Shown piece after piece: positions 8,170 through 16,535 of a DNA stretch of 64,000 bases (position 1 is the first letter of the stretch; each line of letters starts with the position of its first letter). Made by a program: the position numbers and the translations under genes. The DNA is from Lentzea kentuckyensis. Lineage in GTDB: Bacteria; Actinomycetota; Actinomycetes; Mycobacteriales; Pseudonocardiaceae. Location of the stretch: the NCBI RefSeq assembly GCF_002150765.1, contig NZ_MUYM01000136.1, forward strand, positions 1 through 64,000. The letters are read 5' to 3'. The notes under the pieces are model-generated. The model ran no database searches, was not told the DNA's origin, and saw only the letters and a list, made by a program, of their open reading frames with translations.

Positions 8170-8891
8170 GCTTTTTGGCTACCCGTTTGCGCGGAACGTA
8201 TGCCCGACAGCATGGTCGTGATGGCGTCCATGACCCGCGTCGTGGCCTCGTCCAGCACTTCCGCCGTCAACTCCAGGTCGTACAGGTCGGACAGGTCGAC
8301 CGGAGCACCCGCCACGACCTCGACGTTCTTGCGCGGCAACAACCTCGGCAGGATCGTGCCCTTCGGCAGGAGGTCCTGCGTGCCCCACTCGGCGACCGGC
8401 ACCACCGGCACGCGGCTCTCCAGCGCCATCCGCGCGACCCCCGACTTGCCCTTCATCGGCCAGTGGTCGGGATCGCTCGTGAAGGTGCCCTCGGGGAACA
8501 CCATCACGCACTCGCCGTTCTGGAGCGCCTCCACAGCGGGCCTGAGCGCCTCCGAGGCCTTCACCGTGCCACGCTCGACCGGGATGTGACCTCCGGAGCG
8601 CATGACCCAGCCGATGACCGGTGTGCGCCACAGGGAGGCCTTCGCGAGCACCCGCGGCACCCGGTGCGACATCAGCGCGAACACCACGGCCGCAACCGTG
8701 TCGGAGTTGGACAGGTGGTTGAACGCGAGGATCACGCCGCCGTTTCCCGGCACGTGCTGCCTGCCGCGCACCTTGAGGCGCACGAACAGCACGACGATCG
8801 GCCACAACACGTCGATCGCGAGCGAGAACCAGAAGCCCCGGCCACGGCGAGGCATCTTCCACGTCCAGGCGGCCAGCTCAAGCGGTGTCAC
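8166..8891 (-). CDS. 1-acyl-sn-glycerol-3-phosphate acyltransferase family protein (PlsC-like)
   Basis: About 241 residues. The PlsC domain has all acyltransferase motifs: NHLSNSD (NHx4D catalytic block), GGHIPVERGT for glycerophosphate binding, and VFPEGTFTSD (FPEGT). A hydrophobic segment near the N-terminus (FSLAIDVLWPIVVLFV) anchors it to the inner face of the membrane. It should transfer acyl chains to lysophosphatidate or a related lysolipid. The start is uncertain: GTG 8891 is used here, with GTG 8909 and ATG 8855 (MPRRGRGF) as alternatives and no decisive ribosome site. The 5' end abuts the inserted TnpB element, which may have displaced its native promoter. Confidence 0.85.
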   Translation of the reverse strand: MTPLELAAWTWKMPRRGRGFWFSLAIDVLWPIVVLFVRLKVRGRQHVPGNGGVILAFNHLSNSDTVAAVVFALMSHRVPRVLAKASLWRTPVIGWVMRSGGHIPVERGTVKASEALRPAVEALQNGECVMVFPEGTFTSDPDHWPMKGKSGVARMALESRVPVVPVAEWGTQDLLPKGTILPRLLPRKNVEVVAGAPVDLSDLYDLELTAEVLDEATTRVMDAITTMLSGIRSAQTGSQKA

Positions 8892-8940
8892 ACAGCCCCC
8901 ATGCGGCACTCATGGCAACCACTCCACTACGCTGCGTGCC

Positions 8941-10149
8941 GTGCGAACGGCGTACAAGTGCCGGGCCTACCCGACTCCCGAACAAGCCGCGATCTTGAAC
9001 CGCACCTTCGGATGCGTGCGTCTGGTGTGGAACAAGACGCTGGACGAGCGGAACCTCCGCTACCGCACCACCGGAACGCGCACGTCGTACCGCGAAACCG
9101 ATGCTGAACTGACCTTGTGGAAGCAGACTCAGGAGCTCGCCTTTCTTTCCGAGGTTTCCTGCGTGCCCTTGCAGCAAACGTTGCGCCACCAGCACACCGC
9201 GTTTCAGAGGTTCTTCGACGGGCATGCCCGGTACCCGAGGTTCAAGTCCCGAGCTGGTCGGCAACGCGCGCACTACACGCGCTCCGCGTTCCGGATGCGC
9301 GCAGGTGCGCTCACACTGGCGAAAATCAACACGCCTCTGCGGTTCGTCTGGTCGTTCAATGATGTCGACGTCGCCGCGCTCAGCCCGACGATGGTCGTCA
9401 TCGGCCGTGAACCCGACGGACGGTGGTACGTGACGTTCGCCGCCGACGCCGAACCTCCGGCTCCCGCTGAGCCGACGCACCACGCAATCGGTGTCGACCT
9501 CGGCCTGACCGAGTATTTGGTGACAAGCGATGGCGAGCGGATCACCAATCCGAGGCACCTCGCGCGCAAAGCCAGGAACCTCGCGCGCTACCAACGCCGA
9601 ATGGCCCGATGCCAGAGCGGCAGCAACAACCGCAGCAGGGCCAAGTCCAAGGTTGCTCGCTCGCACAGAAAAGTCCACAATGCCCGGCTGGACTTCTTGC
9701 ATCGCACGACTACAAGACTGGTACGCGCGGCAGACCTGATAGTGATCGAGGATCTCAACATCGCCGGCATGGTTAGGAACCGCAGCCTCGCCCGCGCGAT
9801 CTCCGACGCCAGTTGGGGAGAGTTCCGGCGGCAGTTGCAGTACAAGTGCTCTCGAGCAGGCCGCACGCTGGTCGTGATCGACCGCTGGTACCCGTCCAGC
9901 AAAACGTGCTCGTCCTGTGGACACCTGCTCGCTGAACTGAAACTCTCCGCCAGGCACTGGTCGTGCCCGGCCTGCCGCACCCGGCACGACCGGGACCTCA
10001 ATGCGGCGAAGAACATCCTTGCGGCTGGTCGAGCCGTAGCCCGAGGCGACTCGGTCGATGCCTGCGGAGCTGATGTCAGACGGCAAGGGCCCTCCCTTCC
10101 GCAGTCGGCGTTGAAACAGGAAACCCTCGCCGTGAGACGAAGCTCCTAG
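8941..10149 (+). CDS. tnpB: TnpB, RNA-guided nuclease of an IS200/IS605 element
   Basis: 402 residues from GTG 8941, and apparently intact. The N-terminal OrfB_IS605 domain begins VRTAYKCRAYPTPEQ. The RuvC-like nuclease triad is complete: D186 in GVDLGLTEY, E270 in IVIEDLNIAGM and D352 in DRDLNAAKN. The zinc ribbon has C323/C326 (CSSC) and C342/C345 (CPAC). TnpB proteins of this type are guided by an RNA from the element's right end and cut DNA beside a short TAM; they help retain the element at the donor site. All catalytic residues being present suggests the nuclease may still be active. Not part of any host operon. Confidence 0.92.
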   Translation: MRTAYKCRAYPTPEQAAILNRTFGCVRLVWNKTLDERNLRYRTTGTRTSYRETDAELTLWKQTQELAFLSEVSCVPLQQTLRHQHTAFQRFFDGHARYPRFKSRAGRQRAHYTRSAFRMRAGALTLAKINTPLRFVWSFNDVDVAALSPTMVVIGREPDGRWYVTFAADAEPPAPAEPTHHAIGVDLGLTEYLVTSDGERITNPRHLARKARNLARYQRRMARCQSGSNNRSRAKSKVARSHRKVHNARLDFLHRTTTRLVRAADLIVIEDLNIAGMVRNRSLARAISDASWGEFRRQLQYKCSRAGRTLVVIDRWYPSSKTCSSCGHLLAELKLSARHWSCPACRTRHDRDLNAAKNILAAGRAVARGDSVDACGADVRRQGPSLPQSALKQETLAVRRSS

Positions 10150-10206
10150 GAGCTGGTCGCCGCAAGGCGGCCGGGATTCCCGCCTTCCTAGGCGGGACGA
10201 AGTCAA
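10142..10206 (+). ncRNA. Right end of the IS element, probable omega-RNA 3' region
   Basis: Three successive hairpins follow and overlap the tnpB stop: the palindrome GCTCCTAGGAGC (10142-10153), GCCGC-aag-GCGGC just after it, and an 8-bp stem TCCCGCCT/AGGCGGGA with a TCCT loop (10178-10197). The element ends in GAAGTCAA. In characterised TnpB elements the guide (omega) RNA covers the 3' part of tnpB and this right end, and its guide is taken from the flanking DNA. That would begin at 10207. Transcript limits are inferred. Confidence 0.55.
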
Positions 10207-11192
10207 GTCTGGTATTCGAGCACGCCGCCGTTCTCCGTACGGGTCAATTCACCACGTTCGACCAGAACGTCGAGGTGCGCGGCCGTCTCACCGATCGCCA
10301 GCACCTGGTTGAACATGTCGAGGTCGTCGAGCCGGCGCTGACGGCGGGTCCAGCCGATCTTGCGGGCGGTCTCGAACGCGCTGCCGCTCGCGGCCTTGAG
10401 GATCTCTTCGAGGCGCTGCTCGTGGAACTGCAACAGCTCGTCGACGCGGGCGTGCGAGCTGTCGGTCACCGGGCCGTGCGCGGGCAACAGCTTGAGGTCC
10501 GGCAACGCGCGCGTGAGCCTGAGCGACGTCATGTAGTCACCCAGTGGCAGTTCGGGACGCAACGGCTCGAAGCCGATGGACGGTGTGATGTGCGGCAACA
10601 CGTGGTCTCCGGAGAAGAGCACCTTCGCGGTGTGGTCGACGAACACGACGTGGCCACGGGTGTGACCTGGCGTCGGGACGACCTCCAGCCTGCGGTGTTC
10701 GAGGTCGAGGGTCGACGCCGTGAGCCACTCGTCGGGCTCCTCGTAGTCGCGCAGGGCGTCGCCGCGGTCGACGTGGTGCATGATCCTGATCCACGTCTCG
10801 GCCAGCTCGCTCGCGCCCCATTTGCGCAGGTCGTCGACGTGCTGGTCGCTCTGCCCGTGCAGCATGTGCAGCAACGACGGCTGCTCGCCCAGCCCCAGGC
10901 CGATCTTGCCGCCGAACAGCCTGCGCAGGGACACGGCCATCGTGTAGTGATCGCGGTGCACGTGCGTGACGAGGAACCGGCGGATGTCCTCGAAACCCTT
11001 GTTCAGGGTGCCGAGCGCGGCCTCCAGCTGGTCGCGGGCCTCGTCGAGCGCCCAGCCCGAGTCGACCATGACCAGGCCGTCGCCGTCCTCGATCGCGTAC
11101 ACGTTGACCGCGCGCAGCCCGTCGTTCGGCAACGGCAGCGGGATGCGGTGCACACCTGGTGCCACCTCGAACGCGCCCGGCTCACTCCACAC
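10203..11192 (-). CDS. MBL-fold metallo-hydrolase
   Basis: About 329 residues. The metallo-beta-lactamase fold is shown by THVHRDHYT (HxHxDH zinc motif), PTPGHTRGH with the next zinc His, FSGDHVLP with the bridging Asp, and LLPAHGPV with the last His. The C-terminal part (about 255-329) is helical and winged-helix-like (TARKIGWTRRQRRLDDL), as in the LACTB2 and glyoxalase-II-like group. Substrate unknown. GTG 11192 is favoured by GAGGTGG upstream; GTG 11219 is possible. The stop codon lies inside the right-end TCAA of the TnpB element, so the insertion appears to have replaced the native end of this gene. Confidence 0.85.
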   Translation of the reverse strand: MWSEPGAFEVAPGVHRIPLPLPNDGLRAVNVYAIEDGDGLVMVDSGWALDEARDQLEAALGTLNKGFEDIRRFLVTHVHRDHYTMAVSLRRLFGGKIGLGLGEQPSLLHMLHGQSDQHVDDLRKWGASELAETWIRIMHHVDRGDALRDYEEPDEWLTASTLDLEHRRLEVVPTPGHTRGHVVFVDHTAKVLFSGDHVLPHITPSIGFEPLRPELPLGDYMTSLRLTRALPDLKLLPAHGPVTDSSHARVDELLQFHEQRLEEILKAASGSAFETARKIGWTRRQRRLDDLDMFNQVLAIGETAAHLDVLVERGELTRTENGGVLEYQT

Positions 11193-11225
11193 GCTCGCCA
11201 CCTCATTGTTAGCGACCACAACTAT

Positions 11226-11504
11226 CTACCGGACGGTAACACGGTATTCGGGGTGCTTGTCGATGTACTTCGCCACGAACGGGCAGATCGGAGAAATCTT
11301 GACATCGCGGGCTTGTGCGTCGTCAAGAGCGAACTTGGCGAGCTGGGCTCCCAGGCCCTGCCCGGCGTAGGCCTCGTCGACCTCGGTGTGCACGAGCGCG
11401 AGGACGTCGCCGACGGTCCGGTACTCCAGGAACCCGGCGAGCGCGCCGTCGACGTGGATCTCGTAGCGGCTTTCAGCTTCGTTGTTGGTGACCACGTCAA
11501 CCAT
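11226..11504 (-). CDS. Small GNAT-fold acetyltransferase (YjdJ/CG type)
   Basis: 92 residues, the normal size for the PF14542 Acetyltransf_CG family. It carries HVDGALAGFLEYR, VHTEVDEAYAGQGLGAQLAKFAL (the acetyl-CoA loop AGQGLG) and the family's C-terminal ISPICPFVAKYIDKHPEY with its conserved Cys and Tyr. Such proteins are thought to acetylate proteins or small amines. ATG 11504 has a GGGG-type ribosome site. It is 33 bp upstream of the MBL gene on the same strand and divergent from the LLM oxidoreductase. Confidence 0.88.
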   Translation of the reverse strand: MVDVVTNNEAESRYEIHVDGALAGFLEYRTVGDVLALVHTEVDEAYAGQGLGAQLAKFALDDAQARDVKISPICPFVAKYIDKHPEYRVTVR

Positions 11505-11534
11505 CTTGCCCCGGACAGATGGAAAATGACGGCC

Positions 11535-12512
11535 ATGGACGTCTACCTGCTGATCCTGGGAGATCACCTGCCGAACCCGTGCACGGGTGAGGAAGTGCCC
11601 CAGGCCGACCGGCTGCGCGCGATGGTCGAGCAGGCCGTGGTCGCGGAGGAGGCGGGGTTCGCGGGCGTCGCGATCGGCGAGCACCACTTCACCCGCTACA
11701 TCGTGTCGGCGCCCGAACTGCTGCTGGCGGCCGTGGCGGCGCGGACGTCCACGTTGAAGCTCTCCACCGGCGTGACGCTGCTCGCCCACCGCGACCCGGT
11801 GCTCGTGGCCGAGTCGCTGGCGACGCTGGACGTGCTGTCGGACGGTCGCGCCGAGCTGATCGTGGCGCGTGGCGTCGACCAGCAGACCGACGCGGCGTTC
11901 GGGGTGCAGCCGGGTGAGCTGCGGGCGCGGTTCGAGGAGCACCTGCGGTTGCTGCTCAAGCTGCTGGAGGAGCCGTCGGTGAGCTGGGACGGCCGGTTCC
12001 GCGGCCAGCTCAGCGGGGTGACCACGACGCCACGGCCGGTGCAGACGCCGCGGCCGGTGGTGTGGATCGGGTCGGGGTCGGCGGTGTCGGCCGATCTGGG
12101 TGCCGAGCTGGGGATGCCGTTGATGCTGCCGTCGACGTTGCGGGATCCGTCGATCTACCTCGAGGTCGTGCAGCGGTACCGGGAGCGTTTTCCGTCCGGA
12201 CGGGTCGGCGTGCCGAGTCACGTGTTCGTGGCACGGGACAACGCGCGCGACCGGTGGCGGCCACACCTCGCCGAGTACGCGCGGTTCGCGGATCCGTGGC
12301 GCGGGGACGGCGGCATCGACGTCGACGCGATCATGGACGGCGCGGCGGTGTGCGGGACGCCGGACGAGGTGGCACAGCGGCTGAACGCGCTGGCGGCACA
12401 CCTTTCGATCGACACGCACCTCGTGATGGTGGACATCGGGGGCATGCCACACGAGTCGGTCATCGAGACGATCCGCCTGTTCGGTGCGGAAGTGCTGCCG
12501 AAACTTGTTTAA
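11535..12512 (+). CDS. LLM-class flavin-dependent oxidoreductase
   Basis: 325 residues, a bacterial-luciferase-like TIM barrel. Recognisable are AEEAGFAGVAIGEHHFTRY (the EHH signature), STGVTLLAHRDPVLVAESLATLDVLSDGRAELIVARG, and PVVWIGSGSAVS near the flavin site. The protein should use reduced FMN or F420 to oxidise an unknown small molecule. ATG 11535 is chosen; an in-frame ATG nine bases upstream is equally possible. It stands alone on its strand apart from the next hypothetical gene 37 bp downstream. Confidence 0.88.
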   Translation: MDVYLLILGDHLPNPCTGEEVPQADRLRAMVEQAVVAEEAGFAGVAIGEHHFTRYIVSAPELLLAAVAARTSTLKLSTGVTLLAHRDPVLVAESLATLDVLSDGRAELIVARGVDQQTDAAFGVQPGELRARFEEHLRLLLKLLEEPSVSWDGRFRGQLSGVTTTPRPVQTPRPVVWIGSGSAVSADLGAELGMPLMLPSTLRDPSIYLEVVQRYRERFPSGRVGVPSHVFVARDNARDRWRPHLAEYARFADPWRGDGGIDVDAIMDGAAVCGTPDEVAQRLNALAAHLSIDTHLVMVDIGGMPHESVIETIRLFGAEVLPKLV

Positions 12513-12549
12513 CGCCGGCGCTGCCAAGGGTTAACACTGGTTCGCCAGG

Positions 12550-13044
12550 ATGGTGTCCGTGGGCATCAACGTCATCGGAGTCACGCATCCTCGGCAGGTC
12601 GGGGCACTCCCCGGCGGCACGAACGTGCTGGTGCTGGCCGATGACGGCACGTGCGCCGACGAGTTCCTCGACACCGACTTCCGGGCGCACCAGCTGGTGG
12701 TGCGCGCACACGGGCACGGGTCGGCGTTCTTCGGGGTGGCGGACATCGCCCGTGAGTTGGGTGCGAGCAGGGTCCTCTTCGGTGGCTTCCGGGACGTTCC
12801 CCAAATGAACGTCACAGCCGAGGAGGACCCTGTGCTCGTGCTCGGCGACGTGATCGCGTTCAACTCGTCGTTCGCCCAACGGATGCACGACTGGATCCGG
12901 CCGGCGAGCGCGTACGGTGACGGCCTGGTCACCTGGCTCACCGAGAACGCGGCGAAAGCCGGTCTCCGCGTGCTGCGGCCCCAGCCGACCTGGAATCCAT
13001 TGAGGACTGATGCAGTCCCGATGCGACGGAAGTTGACGGCGTAG
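12550..13044 (+). CDS. Hypothetical protein
   Basis: 164 residues or slightly fewer; ATG 12550 or GTG 12559, the latter with AGGATGG upstream. The sequence alternates strands and helices (INVIGVTHPRQVGALPGGTNVLVLADDG, then VLFGGFRDVPQMN, then PVLVLGDVIAFNSSFAQRMHDW). It looks like a compact alpha/beta cytoplasmic protein. No signal peptide, membrane helix or catalytic motif that I recognise. It lies between the LLM oxidoreductase and the ABC operon. Confidence 0.65.
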   Translation: MVSVGINVIGVTHPRQVGALPGGTNVLVLADDGTCADEFLDTDFRAHQLVVRAHGHGSAFFGVADIARELGASRVLFGGFRDVPQMNVTAEEDPVLVLGDVIAFNSSFAQRMHDWIRPASAYGDGLVTWLTENAAKAGLRVLRPQPTWNPLRTDAVPMRRKLTA

Positions 13045-13121
13045 TACTCCTAAGGCTGAAGACTCAGTGGCAGCAATGAAATAACGTTTCCTCCAACGCA
13101 CCGTCGCGCGTACGCGGCGCA

Positions 13122-13189
13122 GCTGAGAGTTCTCTCAGCGTGGCGGCTCGGAGCGGGGGCACCGGGGTTAATCTCAGGGTCTATCTCAG
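13122..13189. promoter_or_regulatory. TCTCAG repeats upstream of the ABC operon
   Basis: A perfect 8-2-8 dyad GCTGAGAG-tt-CTCTCAGC lies at 13122-13139. A direct repeat follows, TCTCAG at 13172-13177 and 13184-13189 (12-bp pitch). Direct repeats of about 11 bp are typical of OmpR-family response regulators, and TCTCAG half-sites resemble those described for MprA of mycobacteria. The repeats lie 76-143 bp before the GTG of the ATPase. The rest of 13045-13264 shows no gene. Confidence 0.45.
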
Positions 13190-13264
13190 TGAAGAACCTG
13201 ACCCTTCGGTGTGTCCGTGTCGCCGAAGATGGTGCGCACGATGACCCACAGGAGGGGACTGCAA

Positions 13265-14020
13265 GTGAGCGCGTCCGATGGAGTCGCGGCCAGAGCCGTT
13301 GACGTGTGGAAGTCTTACGGGTCCGGCGATGCCGCCGTGACCGCGCTCGCGGGGGTGAGCGTCGACCTGGAGAAGTCCAGGTTCACCGCGATCATGGGCC
13401 CGTCGGGGTCGGGCAAGTCGACGTTGATGCACTGCCTCGCGGGGCTGGACGACGTCACGAGCGGTGAGGTGTGGATCGGTGACACCAAGGTCACCGGGCT
13501 GAAGGACCGCGGGCTCACCGAGCTGCGCCGCGACCAGGTCGGCTTCATCTTCCAGCAGTTCAACCTGCTGCCGACGCTGACCGCGGAGGAGAACATCACG
13601 CTGCCGCTGGCGATCGGCGGCAAGAAGGTCGACAGGGCGTGGTTCGACGTCGTCGTCGACACGGTGGGTCTGAGGGACAGGCTGACCCACCGGCCGACGC
13701 AGCTCTCGGGTGGCCAGCAGCAGCGCGTGGCGTGTGCGCGTGCGTTGGTGTCGCGCCCGGACGTCGTGTTCGCGGACGAGCCGACCGGCAACCTGGACTC
13801 GCAGTCCGGTGCCGAGGTGCTCGGGTTCCTGCAGCGGTCCGCCCGCGAGTTCGGGCAGACGGTCGTGATGGTCACGCACGACCCGAACGCCGCTTCGTAC
13901 GCCGACCGCGTCATCTTCCTCAAGGACGGCCTGATCGTCCGCGAGCTGCTGTCGCCGTCGTCCGAAGAGGTCCTGGAGACCATGAAGCACCTTGACGACG
14001 TCGTGGTGCCGCATGTTTAA
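13265..14020 (+). CDS. ABC transporter ATPase, MacB/LolD type
   Basis: 251 residues. All nucleotide-binding motifs are intact: Walker A GPSGSGKST, Q-loop FIFQQFNLLPTLT (with the MacB-type QFNLLP), signature LSGGQQQR, Walker B VVFADEPTGNLDS and the H-loop MVTHDP. DEPTGNLD is diagnostic of the MacB/LolD/FtsE group. GTG 13265 is chosen because GAGGGG lies seven bases upstream. It overlaps the permease gene by 8 bp. Such pairs act as mechanotransmitters for antibiotic efflux, lipoprotein handling or cell-wall hydrolase control. The TCTCAG repeats upstream suggest regulation by a two-component system. Confidence 0.93.
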   Translation: MSASDGVAARAVDVWKSYGSGDAAVTALAGVSVDLEKSRFTAIMGPSGSGKSTLMHCLAGLDDVTSGEVWIGDTKVTGLKDRGLTELRRDQVGFIFQQFNLLPTLTAEENITLPLAIGGKKVDRAWFDVVVDTVGLRDRLTHRPTQLSGGQQQRVACARALVSRPDVVFADEPTGNLDSQSGAEVLGFLQRSAREFGQTVVMVTHDPNAASYADRVIFLKDGLIVRELLSPSSEEVLETMKHLDDVVVPHV

Positions 14021-16535
14021 GGCGACTCTCAAGAGCTTGCTGTCACGCAAGCTCCGCCTGGTGCTGTCCGCGCTCGCGGTGGTGCTGGGCGTGATGTTCG
14101 TGTCCGGTTCGTTCGTGCTGACCGACACGCTGCAGCGGTCGTTCACCGACCTGTTCTCGTCGGCTTTCGCCAATGTGGACGTTTCGGTGTCGCCGAAGAC
14201 GGAGAAGGGCAAGGCGCCGGAACTGCTGACGCCCCAGGCGATCTCCGACGTGAAGTCGGTGCCGGGCGTGGCGTCCGCCGTCGGCGACGTGCAGGGTTCC
14301 GCGCGGCCGATCGGCAAGAACGGCAAGGTCATGACCACGTCCGGGTCGCCGCGGTTCGGCTCCAACTGGACGGGCAACGGCCTGGAGAAGATCCGGGACG
14401 GCCGCGCGCCGCAGGCCGACGACGAGGTCGTCGTGGGCGGCTATCTCGCGTCGACCGGTGGCTTCAAGGTGGGCGACGAGATCGGGCTGCTCACGCTGGA
14501 GCCCAAGAAGACCTTCAAGATCACCGGCATCTACGAGTACGCGGGCGGCCGCGACTCGCTGGGCGGCGAGCTGTCGGTGGCGTTCACCGAGCCGGTCGCA
14601 CAACAGTTGTTGCTGGGCAAGAAGGACGCCTACTCGTCGATCACCGTGACGGCGGCTCAGGGCACGACGGACGACGCGTTGCGCGACGCCGTCGCGGCCA
14701 AGCTCGGTTCCGGTTACGACGTGAAGACCGGTGCCGTGCTGGCGAAGGAACAGGCCGACCAGATCAACGAGGGCCTGAAGTTCTTCAACTACGTGCTGCT
14801 CGGGTTCGCCGGCATCGCGTTGTTCGTCGGCATCTTCATCATCCTCAACACGTTCTCCATCATCGTCGCCCAGCGCACCCGTGAGCTCGCGCTGCTGCGG
14901 TCGATGGGCGCCTCGCGCGGCCAGGTCATCGGGTCCGTGGTGCTGGAGGCGTTGGTGATCGGCCTGATCGCGTCGATCGTCGGCCTCGGGGCGGGCATCG
15001 GCGTCGGGGCGTTGCTGGCCAACATCTTCAGCTCGCTCGGCGGCGGCAACCTGCACCTGGCGGGCATCGGCGTGCCGCTGTCGGCGATCATCTCGTCGTT
15101 CGCGGTGGGCATGATCGTCACCGTCGTCGCGGCCGTCCTGCCGGCGCTGCGGGCGTCGCGGATCGCGCCGGTCGCGGCGATGCGGGAGGCGGCGACGCCG
15201 GACCGCCCGCTCACGAAGATCACGATCTTCGGCGCCGTCGTCATCGCACTGGGCGGCACGAGCCTCGGCTTCGGGTTCAAGCAGGCGTCGCTGCCGTTGA
15301 TCTTCGGCGGCATCCTGGTGGCGTTCGTCGGTGTCGCGTTGCTGACGCCGTTGCTGTCCAAGCCGATGGTGTCGCTGATCGGCCGCCTGCTGTCGTGGTC
15401 GATGCCAGGCCTGCTGGGCCGCCGCAACTCCGCGCGCAACCCGCGCCGGACCGCGATCACCGCGGCCGCGCTGATGGTCGGCATCTCGCTGATCACCGGC
15501 GTGAGCGTGGTGCTGACGTCGGCGACCAAGTCGATCGAGAAGCTCGCCGCCGGGCAGATCCAGACCGACCTGATCATCTCCGGCGAGGGCCAGATGGAGG
15601 GTCAGCCGGCGACGTTCAAGCGGGACGTCCTGACGAAGGTCGAGCAGACCGACGGTGTGAGCTCGACGTTCGGCTGGGCGTCCGACGGCGTGCTCTCCGG
15701 CGAGGACCAGTTGTTCGCGGTCGGGGTCACCGACGTGCCGGCGATGAAGCAGATGTTCGGCCTCAAGCCGTTCTCCGGTGAGATCGCTCCGCTGCGGGAC
15801 GACCAGCTGGCGCTGTCCGAGGGCCAGGCCGCGGAGAAGGGCTGGTCGGTCGGCTCCAAGGTGTCGCTGCAGATGGCCAAGGCGAGCGAGCCGAAGACGT
15901 TCACCGTCGCGTTCATCTGGGCCAAGACGCAGGTGTTGCAGGGCGCGCTCGTGCTGCCGGAGTCGGCGAGCAAGGACTTCCGCTCCGACCAGATCGGCCA
16001 GGCGTTCCTCCAGGTGAAGCAGGGGACGTCGGCCGCGGACGTGCAGAAGCGCATCGAGCCGTTGTTCGCGGACAACCCCGAGATCACCGTGCAGGACCGC
16101 AGCGCGTTCGTGAAGCAGACGACCTCGCAGTTCGACACGGTCCTGCTGATGATCCAGATCCTGCTGGCGCTGGCGATCCTGATCGCGGTGCTCGGCGTCA
16201 TCAACACCCTGGCGCTGTCGGTGATCGAGCGGACCCGTGAGCTCGGTCTGCTGCGGGCCATCGGCATGCGGCGGTCCCAGGTGATGCGGATGATCACCGT
16301 CGAGTCGGTGGTGATCTCGGTGTTCGGCGCGGTGCTCGGCCTCGCGGTCGGCGTGGCGCTGGGACTCGCGACCGTGCAGGCGTTGAAGGACCAGGGCATC
16401 TCGGAGATCGGGTTCCCCTGGGTCACCATGGTCCAGTACCTGGTGGTGGCCGCGTTCGTCGGTGTGATCGCGGCGATCCTGCCCGCGATCCGGGCGGCCC
16501 GGCTGAACGTGCTGGACGCGATCGCCTACGAGTGA
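14013..16535 (+). CDS. FtsX/MacB-type ABC transporter permease
   Basis: 840 residues with two FtsX-like halves. An N-terminal membrane helix (about 12-36) precedes a large extracytoplasmic domain, then three helices (about 255-395) with the conserved RTRELALLRSMGASRGQV motif. A second FtsX unit follows: a further helix pair, a second outer domain (about 505-700) and three C-terminal helices (about 710-840) with the matching RTRELGLLRAIGMRRSQV. The duplicated RTREL.LLR..G motif is the coupling helix touching the ATPase. The start ATG overlaps the ATPase stop. Substrate unknown. The stop overlaps the convergent TetR gene by 10 bp. Confidence 0.92.
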   Translation: MFKATLKSLLSRKLRLVLSALAVVLGVMFVSGSFVLTDTLQRSFTDLFSSAFANVDVSVSPKTEKGKAPELLTPQAISDVKSVPGVASAVGDVQGSARPIGKNGKVMTTSGSPRFGSNWTGNGLEKIRDGRAPQADDEVVVGGYLASTGGFKVGDEIGLLTLEPKKTFKITGIYEYAGGRDSLGGELSVAFTEPVAQQLLLGKKDAYSSITVTAAQGTTDDALRDAVAAKLGSGYDVKTGAVLAKEQADQINEGLKFFNYVLLGFAGIALFVGIFIILNTFSIIVAQRTRELALLRSMGASRGQVIGSVVLEALVIGLIASIVGLGAGIGVGALLANIFSSLGGGNLHLAGIGVPLSAIISSFAVGMIVTVVAAVLPALRASRIAPVAAMREAATPDRPLTKITIFGAVVIALGGTSLGFGFKQASLPLIFGGILVAFVGVALLTPLLSKPMVSLIGRLLSWSMPGLLGRRNSARNPRRTAITAAALMVGISLITGVSVVLTSATKSIEKLAAGQIQTDLIISGEGQMEGQPATFKRDVLTKVEQTDGVSSTFGWASDGVLSGEDQLFAVGVTDVPAMKQMFGLKPFSGEIAPLRDDQLALSEGQAAEKGWSVGSKVSLQMAKASEPKTFTVAFIWAKTQVLQGALVLPESASKDFRSDQIGQAFLQVKQGTSAADVQKRIEPLFADNPEITVQDRSAFVKQTTSQFDTVLLMIQILLALAILIAVLGVINTLALSVIERTRELGLLRAIGMRRSQVMRMITVESVVISVFGAVLGLAVGVALGLATVQALKDQGISEIGFPWVTMVQYLVVAAFVGVIAAILPAIRAARLNVLDAIAYE

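Larger units (their letters stand above)
8941..10206 (+). mobile_element. IS200/IS605-type element with tnpB only
   Basis: The element consists of a single tnpB gene and a structured right end. No tnpA (Y1 transposase) is nearby, so it would need a helper in trans. The right boundary is placed at TCAA (10203-10206), the right cleavage tetranucleotide known for IS608-like elements, preceded by an 8-bp hairpin. The left boundary cannot be fixed; it lies somewhere in about 8892-8940, between plsC and the tnpB start. Confidence 0.75.

Noticed and set aside
10142..10206. Repeats near the tnpB end as a CRISPR array
   Set aside because: Only hairpins, no direct repeats with spacers; they belong to the IS right end.
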